Of a stretch of 42,242 nucleotides of DNA, positions 17,761-26,338 are shown in pieces. Within the stretch, counting starts at the first letter, position 1. The number at the start of each line of letters is the position of its first letter. Both the position numbers and the translations under genes were made by a program. The notes under the pieces are model-generated. The model was not told the DNA's origin, searched no databases, and was given only the letters and a program-made list of their open reading frames with translations. The stretch is from Methanomicrobiales archaeon. GTDB lineage: Archaea; Halobacteriota; Methanomicrobia; Methanomicrobiales; Methanospirillaceae. The stretch is from assembly GCA_026394765.1 (NCBI GenBank), contig JAPKXQ010000088.1:1-42242 (forward strand). The letters are read 5' to 3'.

Positions 17761-18227
17761 GTCCTACCCCCTATAAGCCTTCGGCATGACCACCTGTCCG
17801 CAGCGAGGATTAGGATTACAGCAACAGATGTTGTCGCGGCAAACAGAGGCAATGCCTCCCAGGGATGGCGGAATGTCGAGAGGGCAATTCCTCCGGTGAT
17901 CGCAATGATAATGGAGACTACCAGGGGGAGTGGTGCACCACGGTTTCCAGATCCCCCAGATCCCTCGAGAGTTAGGGTGAGGAGGAGGGCTTCAAAGAAG
18001 AGGGCCGGAAGGAGTGACGTCCAGGCGACAGGGAGGAGGAGGGGCTGTCCAGCGAGGAACAGGAAAAACCCGCTCCCTTGTGAAGTTTTGAGTAGCGCTG
18101 CAACCACTAGGAAAGCAAAGATCAGAACAGAGCCCACTGGGAAGAGCGGGGTCTCCCAGAGGACAACCGCGGCCCCCGTGGCCACGGTCGCGAGGGTGAG
18201 TCCCAGTAAAGGGGCATAAAAGTTCAC
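17757..18227 (-). CDS. Small polytopic membrane protein in the MoxR operon
   Basis: 156 residues, about five hydrophobic segments, no soluble domain and no family recognised. GTG 18227 is taken as the start: it overlaps the TGA of the DUF58 gene (GTGA), and GAGGTGG sits four to seven bases upstream. A longer reading from 18269 would start inside the DUF58 coding sequence and has no support. Its stop overlaps the next start (ATGA). Small membrane proteins of this kind accompany many MoxR-DUF58 operons and may form the membrane partner of the complex. Confidence 0.65.
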   Translation of the reverse strand: MNFYAPLLGLTLATVATGAAVVLWETPLFPVGSVLIFAFLVVAALLKTSQGSGFFLFLAGQPLLLPVAWTSLLPALFFEALLLTLTLEGSGGSGNRGAPLPLVVSIIIAITGGIALSTFRHPWEALPLFAATTSVAVILILAADRWSCRRLIGGRT

Positions 18228-19540
18228 CGTACCACCTCGACAGTCGTTGCACCCAGTGCGGTGATCCATTCTGCCGCTTTCACCCCTGCCTGTTCTTTTG
18301 GTACCACGAGGTGGACCTTACTCCCCCTCACCAAAGCCCCGGCAATGACCTGGCGCACATGCGAGGAGTCCCCGAGCAGGGGGGTGAACAGAATGACATC
18401 TTTGACACCCAATATGACGTATGCCCGCATGACCGCCGATTCAAAGGCCATTGGCCTGATCCATGGGGTGACAAGGGACGTGGCATTGAGTAATGACGCA
18501 AAGAACTTCCCCTCACCGCGAATTCCTGTCTCCTTCAGGGCGTGCTGCGAGAGTGACTGGACCATGGCCCTGGCTTGTGCGACGCCCAGGACACGGTAGC
18601 TATGAACCAGCTGGCTGCCTGCTTTGAGGGCCGCCACATCCCGTCTGAGGCGGTAGACGTCCCGCTCAAGGGGGGCGAACCTCAGCACATTCGGCCCTGA
18701 TATCACCAGGAGTGAAGCGACGTGGTAGTCGCGGGAGGAGGCGGCAAGGGACTCCATGACCGCTCCAATGAGACGGTCCAGGCCCACAGCCCTGGGGTCC
18801 TCCACTCCATCAGGAACATCGAGTATGTGGAGGGGTGGCCGTCCCAGGACCCCACTATACTCCCGGACAAAGAGCCGGGAGTACTTTGCGGTCAGTTTCC
18901 AGTCTATGATCCTGGGGTCATCTCCTGACTGGTAGTCCCTGAAGGCATGGATCCCAAATCCTTTCATAAGCCCTGGCTTGGACCTTTCTGTGTCGCCCTC
19001 CTCACCTCCGGTTGCCTTCCTGGTAAAAGCACTGACCGGGTCGACAGCAAATTCCGGGAACAGGAAAGTGTCACCCTGCCGGGTGACACGCCACGAGAGG
19101 AAAGGATCGGTGCAGGTAATAGAGATCCCCTGAAACCTTGCCTTCCCTGAGGAGAAGAGTGCCATGACATAATGGAGAACAGAAGAATGGGTGCCTGGAG
19201 AGAGAAATTCAGTCTCTATGGGCCCTGACTGGAGGTCTCCTCCTGCAGGGATTATATCGCAGACCCTGGCTGAAATGCCATCTGGAACTGTGCAGGAGAC
19301 CACTGATGTGACCCTCACCGGTGATCCCTGCCTGACGACCTCGCGCTCTGCGGTGCGGGAGATCGTGCATGACGCTGCAGTCCCATGAAACGACAGGACC
19401 GAGACTGCCACCCGCACGATGAGGAATGCAGTGATCGACCCTCCAAGTGCCAGAACTGCGATCTCATCAAAGACCCAGGCGTACACTATCAGGATAACAG
19501 CGGTAGAAGCAAGCCCCCGCGTGGTAAGTGTCGCCTCCAC
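18224..19540 (-). CDS. DUF58 protein (MoxR partner)
   Basis: 438 residues. Two hydrophobic segments near the N terminus (about residues 10-50) are followed by a beta-rich region. The DUF58 signature SGDDPRIIDWKLTAKYSRLFVREY lies near residue 203, and the remainder resembles a von Willebrand factor A-like fold (ILDVPDG, then VASLLVISG). DUF58 proteins are encoded with MoxR AAA+ ATPases and are thought to serve as the substrate-side or adaptor partner of these chaperones. The start is GTG 19540, three bases after the MoxR stop; GAGGTG lies about ten bases upstream within the moxR end. The protein is normal in length for the family. Confidence 0.85.
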   Translation of the reverse strand: MEATLTTRGLASTAVILIVYAWVFDEIAVLALGGSITAFLIVRVAVSVLSFHGTAASCTISRTAEREVVRQGSPVRVTSVVSCTVPDGISARVCDIIPAGGDLQSGPIETEFLSPGTHSSVLHYVMALFSSGKARFQGISITCTDPFLSWRVTRQGDTFLFPEFAVDPVSAFTRKATGGEEGDTERSKPGLMKGFGIHAFRDYQSGDDPRIIDWKLTAKYSRLFVREYSGVLGRPPLHILDVPDGVEDPRAVGLDRLIGAVMESLAASSRDYHVASLLVISGPNVLRFAPLERDVYRLRRDVAALKAGSQLVHSYRVLGVAQARAMVQSLSQHALKETGIRGEGKFFASLLNATSLVTPWIRPMAFESAVMRAYVILGVKDVILFTPLLGDSSHVRQVIAGALVRGSKVHLVVPKEQAGVKAAEWITALGATTVEVVR

Positions 19541-19543
19541 GGG

Positions 19544-20449
19544 CTACGGCACCTCGGTGCGCCCCAGGATCTCCTCGATCACTGCGTTTGTGGTAACGCC
19601 GGTCAGTTCTGCTTCTTTTTCGAGGATGAGCCGATGGGAGAGGACACGGGGTGCGAGCCACTTCACATCATCAGGGATGACAAATGGGCGCCTGTGAATT
19701 GCCGCAACCGCCTTGGCGCCCTGTACAAACGCGATGGAAGCGCGGGAACTCGCACCGAGCCGCACGGCACCGTGGGTACGCGTCGAAAGGATGATATCAC
19801 GGATGTACCCCATCACGCTCTCCTCGATATGGATAGTGCTGACGGTCTGGATCGCAGAAAGGATCCCAATTTGGTCCAGGGCTGGGGCGAGGTCCCTGAT
19901 ATAAAGGTCCCAGTTAAGGTCACCTCTCGTCGCACGCCGGATCACCTCTAGTTCTCCGTCAGCATCCAAGTGGACTAGGTTCGTGCTGAACATGAACCGG
20001 TCCTTCTGCGCTTCGATGAGGGGAAATGTCCCCTCAAACTCGAAGGGGTTTTGGGTGGCAAAGACGATGAAAGGGGGGTCGAGCGGGATAGTCACCCCGT
20101 CGATCGTCGTCTGACGTTCACTCATAGACTCTATAAACGCACTCTGGGTCTTGGGGGAGAGTCGGTTTATCTCGTCGATAAGTAGGAAGTTTGAGAAGAT
20201 CGGCCCTTTCTTGAGGGTGAACTCACGGGTATGCGGGTCATACATCCGGACCCCTAATATGTCAGCCGGCTGGCTGTCCACCGCGCACTGGAACCGCGAG
20301 AACTGGCACCCTGACAGGCGGGCTAGAGCCTTTACCACGGTGGTCTTGGCTGTACCAGGGAGCCCCTCTATCAGTATGTGCCCTTGAGAGAGGAGGCCTA
20401 CGACGCCGAGCTCAATAAGGCTCTCCTTTGCGACGATGAAGCGCCCCAT
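19544..20449 (-). CDS. MoxR-family AAA+ ATPase
   Basis: 301 residues from ATG 20449. Walker A is EGLPGTAKTT (about residue 29), Walker B LLIDEINRLS (about residue 90), and the MoxR-specific ATQNPFEFEGTFPLIEAQKDRF block and the sensor-2 region GASSRASIAFVQGAKA are present. MoxR ATPases act as cytoplasmic chaperones in maturing enzyme complexes or envelope systems together with DUF58 proteins. The frame continues upstream with a typical MoxR N terminus (PSRGLEAISVVFSTISDR) for about 20 residues, but has no ATG, GTG or TTG before it is closed. The tandem ATG at about 20503-20508 is one base out of frame. A single missing base near there would restore a normal start, so the 5' end is uncertain. 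The protein core is intact. Confidence 0.88.
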   Translation of the reverse strand: MGRFIVAKESLIELGVVGLLSQGHILIEGLPGTAKTTVVKALARLSGCQFSRFQCAVDSQPADILGVRMYDPHTREFTLKKGPIFSNFLLIDEINRLSPKTQSAFIESMSERQTTIDGVTIPLDPPFIVFATQNPFEFEGTFPLIEAQKDRFMFSTNLVHLDADGELEVIRRATRGDLNWDLYIRDLAPALDQIGILSAIQTVSTIHIEESVMGYIRDIILSTRTHGAVRLGASSRASIAFVQGAKAVAAIHRRPFVIPDDVKWLAPRVLSHRLILEKEAELTGVTTNAVIEEILGRTEVP

Positions 20450-20514
20450 CCGATCGGATATGGTCGAAAAGACTACCGATATGGCTTCGAGACCACGGGA
20501 CGGGTCATCATCGA

Positions 20515-21402
20515 TTAGCGTTGCTGGCGTTTTCTCATCCTCCGAAAGACGAGACCAATGCCGATGATACAGAGCACCAACACACCGATCCTTACTGTAC
20601 TACTCTTCTTGAGATCTTGAAGTAGGCGCGTGGTGGGGCCTGCACTCCCGGTGTGCCCATTGATCAGGTCGAGAGCGGTGTGTGCCCTAAGGCCGAACAT
20701 CCCCTGGATAAACCTGAGATTCTCACTATTTGAGTCCTGTACTCCCATTGCGTTGATGACAACAGAAGGGTCTGAGACCAGCATGAGAAGTCCTCCTTCC
20801 AAATCTTCAGTGGCGATGAGAGTGAAACGGCCGATCTCCTCTTCAGGGGAGATCCTACCATCTCCGTCCTTGTCTAACCAGGAGAGGAGGGTTGTTGTGA
20901 TGAGGGGATCGCCCCCCTCTACTACCGCTGCCCGGTTTGTTATTATAGACGTGACATCAGGAAGGAGTGTCGTATTACTGGACCGTACCCCCCGGACCAT
21001 GCGGGGGTCATTATACTCCCGGTCGAAACTGGAGAGGTTAGCAGGGATGACACGCATTCCGCTGGAAAGAGCGATAAGGAGGGAATTAGCGGCCCCACTA
21101 TCATCTGCAATCACAATTGCATTGCCTCTTCTTATGAATTCGCGCAAGGCAACGACATCTTCAGAATCAAAGTCAGGATATGGGGCAATAATTATTAAGG
21201 TTGTATTATCCAGAGCCTGTAGAGTGGAGGTGTCCCACACCATGCTCCCTCCGGCATCTTCTACGATCCGATGCAGAGTGGAGGTTCCGTTCCACTCGAT
21301 ATTGTACACTGAGAACTCGTTCGTATCTGCCACGAGGTGGACCGAAAGGACCATGAGGGAGAGGGCTATTATCCCTCCGGCAGCCCAGTTAATCGCGCTC
21401 AT
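20515..21402 (-). CDS. DUF4350 membrane-anchored protein
   Basis: 295 residues: an N-terminal membrane segment (about 7-27), a large extracytoplasmic domain, and a C-terminal helix (VRIGVLVLCIIGIGLVF) with a basic tail. The domain contains the hallmark of DUF4350: a stretch like TLIIIAPYPDFDSEDVVALREFIRRGNAIVIADD, related to glutamine-amidotransferase-like folds, near residues 65-105. DUF4350 genes regularly neighbour MoxR, DUF58 and DUF4129 genes. An EF-hand-like loop (DKDGDGRISPEEE, about residue 180) may bind calcium. ATG 21402 is preferred because AGGGAG lies five bases upstream; it overlaps the upstream gene's end by 14 bp. Confidence 0.8.
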   Translation of the reverse strand: MSAINWAAGGIIALSLMVLSVHLVADTNEFSVYNIEWNGTSTLHRIVEDAGGSMVWDTSTLQALDNTTLIIIAPYPDFDSEDVVALREFIRRGNAIVIADDSGAANSLLIALSSGMRVIPANLSSFDREYNDPRMVRGVRSSNTTLLPDVTSIITNRAAVVEGGDPLITTTLLSWLDKDGDGRISPEEEIGRFTLIATEDLEGGLLMLVSDPSVVINAMGVQDSNSENLRFIQGMFGLRAHTALDLINGHTGSAGPTTRLLQDLKKSSTVRIGVLVLCIIGIGLVFRRMRKRQQR

Positions 21403-23278
21403 GGGGGCTCCCTTCAAGTTCCTGAGCGACGGCTATGAACTTTGCGAGCAGCCGATCAGCTCTTCGCCCCTCGTCTGCCCTGCCATAACGGACCACTTCG
21501 TACATCAGCACAAAGTCCCGCATGCTGGTGAGGACAGCAGCCACACTCACCTTCCTGCAGAACTCCCTGGGTGAGAGGGACTCTGCTCCTGGTATGTCAG
21601 CACGCACCCGCCCCTGTTCCCGAAGGGTGAGGTACAGGATACGGGCCGCCTCGCGGGGAAAAGACCCTGATTTCTCATAAAACGCGGTTGATGCCTCATC
21701 GGTAGTGGAAGGGATCCAGACCGGGGTGGGCCGGGAGATATGCCCAACACCAGTTTGCAGTCCAGGGATATTTTCGAATGCATGGTGAGTGGCATCGGAG
21801 TCATCATCGACAGTCTCACCCCGTATATCATCTCGGGGTGTGGAGCCCGGTTCAGGGGTGGATGACGCCCTCTTTGTCCTGGTGATCCCTCTCACCCTCC
21901 TTCGCCGACGCAGATAAAGGAATGCCACAAGGAGGCCGCACGCAACTCCTCCAAAAGTCGCACCCGCCTGAAGAAGCAGTGGTCCATCTTGCAGTGGGCT
22001 GACGCTTGTCCTGGTCTGAGAGGGGCCTCGGATGGAAAAGACGAGATCTCCACTCTGTGATGGGGTGAGGGGAAACCCAGTTCCTTTGAAAGATGCAGAT
22101 ACTGTATGCCGGCCCTGCTTAAGTGTGGTGCTGAGCGTGAACTTTCCGTCATAATCAGTAGTTACAGTCTGGTATGGTGAACTGTCTACATTGACTACTA
22201 CAGGTCCGTCACGCACATTAACGCCGTTTCCTGTAAGATTTCCTGACAGGACGAGGGTCTCATCCCCTTCCAATCTACCAAAAAGTCCGAGTGATGATGA
22301 AGATGTCTCAACCGTGACGGTATTGACATCTGAACGAGTATCTGCGAGCCGTGCGAAGAAGGTATGATCCCCTCGTGCGATACGTGCAATGGGAAAGAAA
22401 TACTCAAACCTCCCTTCGTCATCGGTGGTCACGTTCTGGATCGGTGAGAAATCGAGGAAGATATCCACCTCTCTCCCGCTCAGTTCACTCCCAAGTACAC
22501 GTCCTGTTATGCTGATGGTCTCACCAAAGCGAACCCTGTCGGGTGAGGTCCCAAGCATGATCCCTGCCACGCCCGGTTGCCGCGGGGTAGTAGAGTCAGT
22601 CGTAAGCGCCTCAAGGTCCTGCTTCCAGGACTCGTGGTCCTGCTCGAGGTCAGCAACAACCCCACGAAACTCCCGCTGGCTCTCTCTGTAGGGGTCAGTG
22701 TCAAGTTCCAGGCTCTCTGCAGAGGATATTAGTGCCTCACTCTGTTGTGAGTAATCTGTATAGGACTCGCGCATCTTCTTCCTGAGTGTCTCGCCCTCGA
22801 TTATGACTGCCGAGAGCATCGTTGGGTCCTGATCGTCCCGGAACTGGACTTCCAGGCGTTTTAGGTCAGTAAACCGTTTCTGGTTCTCAAAGAGCGCACT
22901 CAGGTACTCCTGGTTCTTCTCATTCGCCTTCTTGAACTCTTCCACCTCGCTTCCCGTCATATCCAGGTTCACAACGAGGTTGTTCAGCTGTCCACTCCAC
23001 GCGAGGTAATTATCGAGTTCCTTCCCGGCACCCTCGAGGTCCCGCGACCTGACTGTCAAAACAATGGTCCCTGTTGAACCGATGAGATCAGACAGCAGGG
23101 GGAGGACCTCCCCGGATGCGTTACGGGTGGCAGTTCTCAGATCTGTAGGATCAGTGTGGAACTGGGTGGTCTCCTGCCCACGTTCATAGAGTACGGTCGT
23201 CGTTGCATGGAGTGCTACTATGGCAAGGGAGGCAAGAACTGCTATAGTGAGTGCCAGGTGGAGGACGATACGTCTCAT
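21389..23278 (-). CDS. Coiled-coil, Ig/carboxypeptidase-regulatory-like protein with cytoplasmic DUF4129 domain
   Basis: 629 residues. The order is a signal anchor (residues 4-25), an acidic coiled-coil-like ectodomain (about 60-215), and two or three beta-sandwich units (about 235-410) of a type that recurs as TTDDEGRFEYFFP and TTDYDGKFTLSTTL (CarboxypepD-regulatory/Ig-like). A membrane helix follows (about 440-458) with a five-Arg stop-transfer, then a linker, and finally a DUF4129-like domain near 540-625 (AARILYLTLREQGRV...LSPREFCRKV). DUF4129 domains often sit on transglutaminase-like proteins of MoxR loci; no transglutaminase triad is seen here. ATG 23278 overlaps the preceding stop (ATGA). 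It may be the membrane-spanning sensor or substrate receptor of the operon, an inference from its position. Confidence 0.78.
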   Translation of the reverse strand: MRRIVLHLALTIAVLASLAIVALHATTTVLYERGQETTQFHTDPTDLRTATRNASGEVLPLLSDLIGSTGTIVLTVRSRDLEGAGKELDNYLAWSGQLNNLVVNLDMTGSEVEEFKKANEKNQEYLSALFENQKRFTDLKRLEVQFRDDQDPTMLSAVIIEGETLRKKMRESYTDYSQQSEALISSAESLELDTDPYRESQREFRGVVADLEQDHESWKQDLEALTTDSTTPRQPGVAGIMLGTSPDRVRFGETISITGRVLGSELSGREVDIFLDFSPIQNVTTDDEGRFEYFFPIARIARGDHTFFARLADTRSDVNTVTVETSSSSLGLFGRLEGDETLVLSGNLTGNGVNVRDGPVVVNVDSSPYQTVTTDYDGKFTLSTTLKQGRHTVSASFKGTGFPLTPSQSGDLVFSIRGPSQTRTSVSPLQDGPLLLQAGATFGGVACGLLVAFLYLRRRRRVRGITRTKRASSTPEPGSTPRDDIRGETVDDDSDATHHAFENIPGLQTGVGHISRPTPVWIPSTTDEASTAFYEKSGSFPREAARILYLTLREQGRVRADIPGAESLSPREFCRKVSVAAVLTSMRDFVLMYEVVRYGRADEGRRADRLLAKFIAVAQELEGSPHERD

Positions 23279-23535
23279 GAGACTAGGATCTCCATCACTT
23301 TGCGCACCACGATCGCGCCAAAAATTATCACACCCACTGCTATCAGGTAGCGGACTCTGTGGATATGGGACGGCCGGGCGTAGGCCGGGTCGATAAGTTC
23401 TACGATGACAAGGAGGCCGATGAGCGCGAGGACAAAGTAGACCTCCAGGTCAATAGACCGGGCCAGGACTGCGAATCCTGCAACTACCAGGAGCCAAACC
23501 GTAAGTGCAATCAATGCGGCGTCTTTTCTATCCAT
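23275..23535 (-). CDS. Small membrane protein, first gene of the MoxR operon
   Basis: 86 residues with three hydrophobic segments (ALIALTVWLLVVAGFAVLA, LEVYFVLALIGLLVIVELI, YLIAVGVIIFGAIVV). No family recognised. ATG 23535 (MDRKDAAL) is chosen as the start; a longer frame from 23601 adds a hydrophilic Cys-containing stretch and has no better ribosome site. Its TGA overlaps the start of the DUF4129 gene. It heads a run of seven minus-strand genes ending at 16948, all overlapping or separated by a few bases, so it is probably transcribed with them from a promoter in the short gap beside the divergent secreted-protein gene. Confidence 0.65.
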   Translation of the reverse strand: MDRKDAALIALTVWLLVVAGFAVLARSIDLEVYFVLALIGLLVIVELIDPAYARPSHIHRVRYLIAVGVIIFGAIVVRKVMEILVS

Positions 23536-23643
23536 CAGACCGGTCCTGTCGGCTTGTGCACAAGGGAGCTGGGCGGTCCGCATGCAAAAGCCTTGCCACA
23601 AACCTTTTATTGACTATCCCTCTACTATACTCCGGTGAAGTCT

Positions 23644-24153
23644 ATGCGGGCGATCATTGCCATCTGTGCCTTTCTCGTTACCCTCACTGCGATCACTGTA
23701 CCGGTGGCGGCATTAGTGGCCGGTCCCCTCGATATCGCGGTGTATGAGAATGGGGATGCATGTATCACGTTCAGGTACGAACTCTCGTTCTTCGAGACCT
23801 TCGCGGTCTATCTCAGGATCGCCGATCCCTCTGCCGAGCTGAAGGCCGCACTTGAGAAGAACTTCAATAAACCGGTATCGGTCATATCAGCCGGGAGTGG
23901 AATGGCCCAGTTCACGGTTTTTGATTTTGCATCGGTTTATAGGAATGAGGAAGCGGTGACCTACACTACACCATCACTCTCATTTGCCGAAGCAGCCCGG
24001 GTGATCGACCAGTACTGGTTCCGGCCACTAATAACCCTCGACCTCTCCCCCTCGGTGACGACGGTCCGGTTCCCGGATGGATATACCGCGCAGTTTAATG
24101 ATGCGATCAGTATCCCTTCACTCACTCATACCGTTCCTGTAGCGGAAATATAA
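23644..24153 (+). CDS. Secreted protein of unknown function
   Basis: 169 residues with a signal peptide (MRAIIAICAFLVTLTAITVPVAAL) and no other membrane segment. The mature part begins with an extracellular-like beta pattern (AGPLDIAVYENGDACITFRYELS) and contains a region of helices and strands near FDFASVYRNEEAVTYTTPSLS. The family was not recognised. GTG 23635 is in frame, but GGTGA at 23634-23638 then works as a ribosome site for ATG 23644, six bases downstream, so the ATG is preferred. It diverges from the MoxR operon and may share its promoter region. Confidence 0.65.
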   Translation: MRAIIAICAFLVTLTAITVPVAALVAGPLDIAVYENGDACITFRYELSFFETFAVYLRIADPSAELKAALEKNFNKPVSVISAGSGMAQFTVFDFASVYRNEEAVTYTTPSLSFAEAARVIDQYWFRPLITLDLSPSVTTVRFPDGYTAQFNDAISIPSLTHTVPVAEI

Positions 24154-24160
24154 AAAATCC

Positions 24161-24201
24161 CTGGGGTGGGGGAGACCTGACTCCCCCCAGTAGTCCATTT
24201 T
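24161..24201 (+). terminator. G/C-rich hairpin after the secreted-protein gene
   Basis: GGGGGAG (24168-24174) pairs with CTCCCCC (24181-24187) around the loop ACCTGA, with a CTG/CAG closing pair after a bulge. A short TTTT follows at 24198-24201. It lies eight bases after the stop codon. Confidence 0.5.
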
Positions 24202-24202
24202 C

Positions 24203-24216
24203 CCGTACATTATTAC
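24203..24216 (+). promoter_or_regulatory. Putative TATA box for a leaderless transcript
   Basis: TACATTATTACC lies about 28 nt before ATG 24239, and no Shine-Dalgarno-like sequence precedes that ATG (only CACCTCC). The spacing suggests that transcription starts at or next to the start codon. Confidence 0.45.
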
Positions 24217-24238
24217 CCCACTCTCTCCAACCACCTCC

Positions 24239-25591
24239 ATGGATCTCGAGGAGTTTGTCAAGCGCAAGATAAGGGAGGGGTGTCTGATGCCTGATATGGT
24301 AGCTGCGACTGCAGACCGCATCCAGGAGTTTAAAAGTATAGACCGGCACCATGCCGAGGCGCTTGCAGCAGCGGTTATTGAGGAGGTCAGGACCACGCTT
24401 GGACACTGCGGGGACCTCTTTACATTCGAGAGTGCCGGTGTCACTATGGGAGAGTTCGGTGTAGGTTCCCGTGGCACCGGGGACGGATTTGCCCACAGGC
24501 AGATCGCCCGGGTGGTAGGCAGTACGGCAGCTACAGTGGGTGTGGACCAGCTCGATGATGCTGGGGCAGTCACGCTTCATGAGCGGGCCGGAACGCATCC
24601 AGGTGAGGTGCGCCATGTGCTCTGCACAGTGGACGGGATGCACTCACGCCTCTCTGACTACCCATTCCTTGCAGGGTTCCATGCAACGCGGGCGACGCTG
24701 CGGGACCTCTATGTGATGGGAGCAACACCACTGATGCTCTTTTCAGACATCCATGTCGCTGATGACGGGGATGTAGGAAAGATCTTCGATTATACTGCAG
24801 GGATAACCACGGTTGGAGAGGCGATGGGAGTCCCCCTGGTGAGTGGATCGACGCTTCGTATCGGGGGCGACATGGTGCTTGGGGAGAGGATGACCGGATG
24901 TGTGGGTGCGGTCGGGGTCGCAGGCCACCTCACTCCACGAAGGGGAATGATGCCCGGAGACCGGATCCTCATGACTGAAGGGGCAGGAGGAGGGACGATC
25001 GCCACCACCGCTATCTATTCCGGGCACCATGCGGTAGTGGAGCAGACCATCAACCTGCGATTCCTCCGTACCTGCCAGGCGCTACTTGCAAGTGACCAGC
25101 TCTATAAGGTCCACGCAATGACCGATGTGACCAACGGGGGCCTTAGAGGGGATGTTCACGAAATGGCGACCTCTGCTGGGGCATTGGTGATGATCAAGGA
25201 GGATGTCGTTCGGGGGCTTGTAGACCCGACTGTCGCCGGGATGCTTGCAAAGCTCGGAATCGACTACCTTGGGGTCTCTTTAGATGCGCTCCTCATCACC
25301 GCGCCTGCATCAGCGGTGCCTGGGATCGTTGCGGTGATCGAGGGTGCCGGAGTGAAGGTCTGCGAGGTTGGATGGGTAGAACCCGGGGGTCCTGGAGCAG
25401 TGCTCATCCGGGAGGGCAGAGAGGAGCCATTTTCTCCCCGCTTTCGTGAGGCTCCCTACACACCGGTAAAAAGGGTGGTTGATACCTGGAAAAAGGATGA
25501 AAAGACGATGGAGCGGGCAGTGACCCGGGCAGCTGATGCAGCAATAAGAAAGAAGGAGCGCATTGTTGCCCGTCTCACCAGGGGGACCTAG
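24239..25591 (+). CDS. AIR synthase-related protein (PurM/SelD/HypE fold), methanogen type
   Basis: 450 residues. The first 75 residues are a helical extension (DLEEFVKRKIREGCLMPDMVAATADRIQEF). The PurM-like core follows, with the N-terminal ATP-binding domain (GVGSRGTGDGF, DDAGAV), LRDLYVMGATPLMLFSDIHV and GVPLVSGSTLRIGGD. The C-terminal domain begins with GDRILMTEGAGGGTIATTAI and holds MTDVTNGGLRGDVHEMA. The last two motifs recur in SelD/HypE-like members of the family. Such proteins use ATP to activate a carbonyl or selenium-type substrate. Methanogens have several uncharacterised paralogues, including the methanogenesis marker 2 group, and I cannot choose between them. ATG 24239 is preceded by a TATA-like box and no ribosome site. 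A stop-codon-overlapping terminator follows. Confidence 0.8.
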   Translation: MDLEEFVKRKIREGCLMPDMVAATADRIQEFKSIDRHHAEALAAAVIEEVRTTLGHCGDLFTFESAGVTMGEFGVGSRGTGDGFAHRQIARVVGSTAATVGVDQLDDAGAVTLHERAGTHPGEVRHVLCTVDGMHSRLSDYPFLAGFHATRATLRDLYVMGATPLMLFSDIHVADDGDVGKIFDYTAGITTVGEAMGVPLVSGSTLRIGGDMVLGERMTGCVGAVGVAGHLTPRRGMMPGDRILMTEGAGGGTIATTAIYSGHHAVVEQTINLRFLRTCQALLASDQLYKVHAMTDVTNGGLRGDVHEMATSAGALVMIKEDVVRGLVDPTVAGMLAKLGIDYLGVSLDALLITAPASAVPGIVAVIEGAGVKVCEVGWVEPGGPGAVLIREGREEPFSPRFREAPYTPVKRVVDTWKKDEKTMERAVTRAADAAIRKKERIVARLTRGT

Positions 25592-25605
25592 TCCCCCTCT
25601 CTTTT
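25580..25605 (+). terminator. Hairpin plus T-run terminator overlapping the stop codon
   Basis: AGGGGGAC (25580-25587) and GTCCCCCT (25591-25598) form a perfect eight-bp stem around the loop CTA, followed by TTTT at 25602-25605. The stop codon TAG at 25589-25591 lies in the loop and stem. The convergent methyltransferase gene ends at 25604. Confidence 0.7.
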
Positions 25606-26338
25606 AGTGACGCCCGGGTTTTGTTCCCCTCGCGCAGATGTTATAGGCGAGATAGGGGAGTTTCTCCTCTACGAATGGCTCCATCCACTTCGCAACCGAA
25701 TAGAAAGGCCAGATAAGGTTCAAGTGTGCAAATGAGCAGCGTCGTGCCTGGACGTCCTTGAACCCTGCACTTGTTAGGAGCGAGTACATCTCATCCTCTT
25801 TATAGTAGCGCTCGTCAAAGTCACCCATGCCGACATGACGGATCCTCATCACCTCGCCCATGGTGTAGATGGCAGGGAGGCCATATGTGAGGATGTTTCG
25901 GCCCAGGGTGCAGATGGCAAGGGACCCTCCCGGACTGAGGACGCGATACGCCTCCTGGAGCATTTTATGCGGGTTGCTCACATAGCTGAAGGCGAGCAGG
26001 CTCGCAACGGCATCGAACGAGTCCCCTTTGAAAGGGATATGTTCGGCAGTGCCCACTGAACACGTACTCTCTCTGCACCTGTGCTGCGCCTTTGCTACCA
26101 TTCCCGGACTGATGTCTATGCCTGTCGCAGTCCCGCCCGATGCAAGGTAGCGGTCGATAAAAAGCCCTGTCCCACAACCTATGTCGAGGAGATGGCCCCC
26201 ACGGGGGAGGCAAGCAAGGATGGTATCGCTGATATGGCTGTAGTAACACCTCCCACGGCGCTGGTGATGGTAGCGGTGGTCGTACTCCGCCGCGACCGAG
26301 TTATAGTGCTGTTGGACCTTGGCCTCTACAGGCGTCAT
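25604..26338 (-). CDS. Class I SAM-dependent methyltransferase
   Basis: 244 residues of the UbiE/COQ5-like Methyltransferase_11 type. Motif I is HLLDIGCGTGLFIDRYL (about residue 46), followed by ATGIDISPGMVAKA and then the AEHIPFKGDSFDAVASLLAFSYV block; the motif VLSPGGSLAICTLG is near residue 140. The substrate is unknown. ATG 26338 is preferred because GAGGTG lies about five bases upstream; a longer frame from 26368 would overlap more of the clamp-loader gene. The overlap of 38 bp with that gene's end indicates co-transcription with rfcS2. There is no link in the sequence between this enzyme and the replication genes beyond the overlap. Confidence 0.85.
   Translation of the reverse strand: MTPVEAKVQQHYNSVAAEYDHRYHHQRRGRCYYSHISDTILACLPRGGHLLDIGCGTGLFIDRYLASGGTATGIDISPGMVAKAQHRCRESTCSVGTAEHIPFKGDSFDAVASLLAFSYVSNPHKMLQEAYRVLSPGGSLAICTLGRNILTYGLPAIYTMGEVMRIRHVGMGDFDERYYKEDEMYSLLTSAGFKDVQARRCSFAHLNLIWPFYSVAKWMEPFVEEKLPYLAYNICARGTKPGRH

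Noticed and set aside
20630-21574. A 314-codon open frame antisense to the DUF4350 gene
   Set aside because: The minus-strand genes here are recognised families with overlaps typical of operons; the antisense product is a Ser/Arg-rich chance translation.
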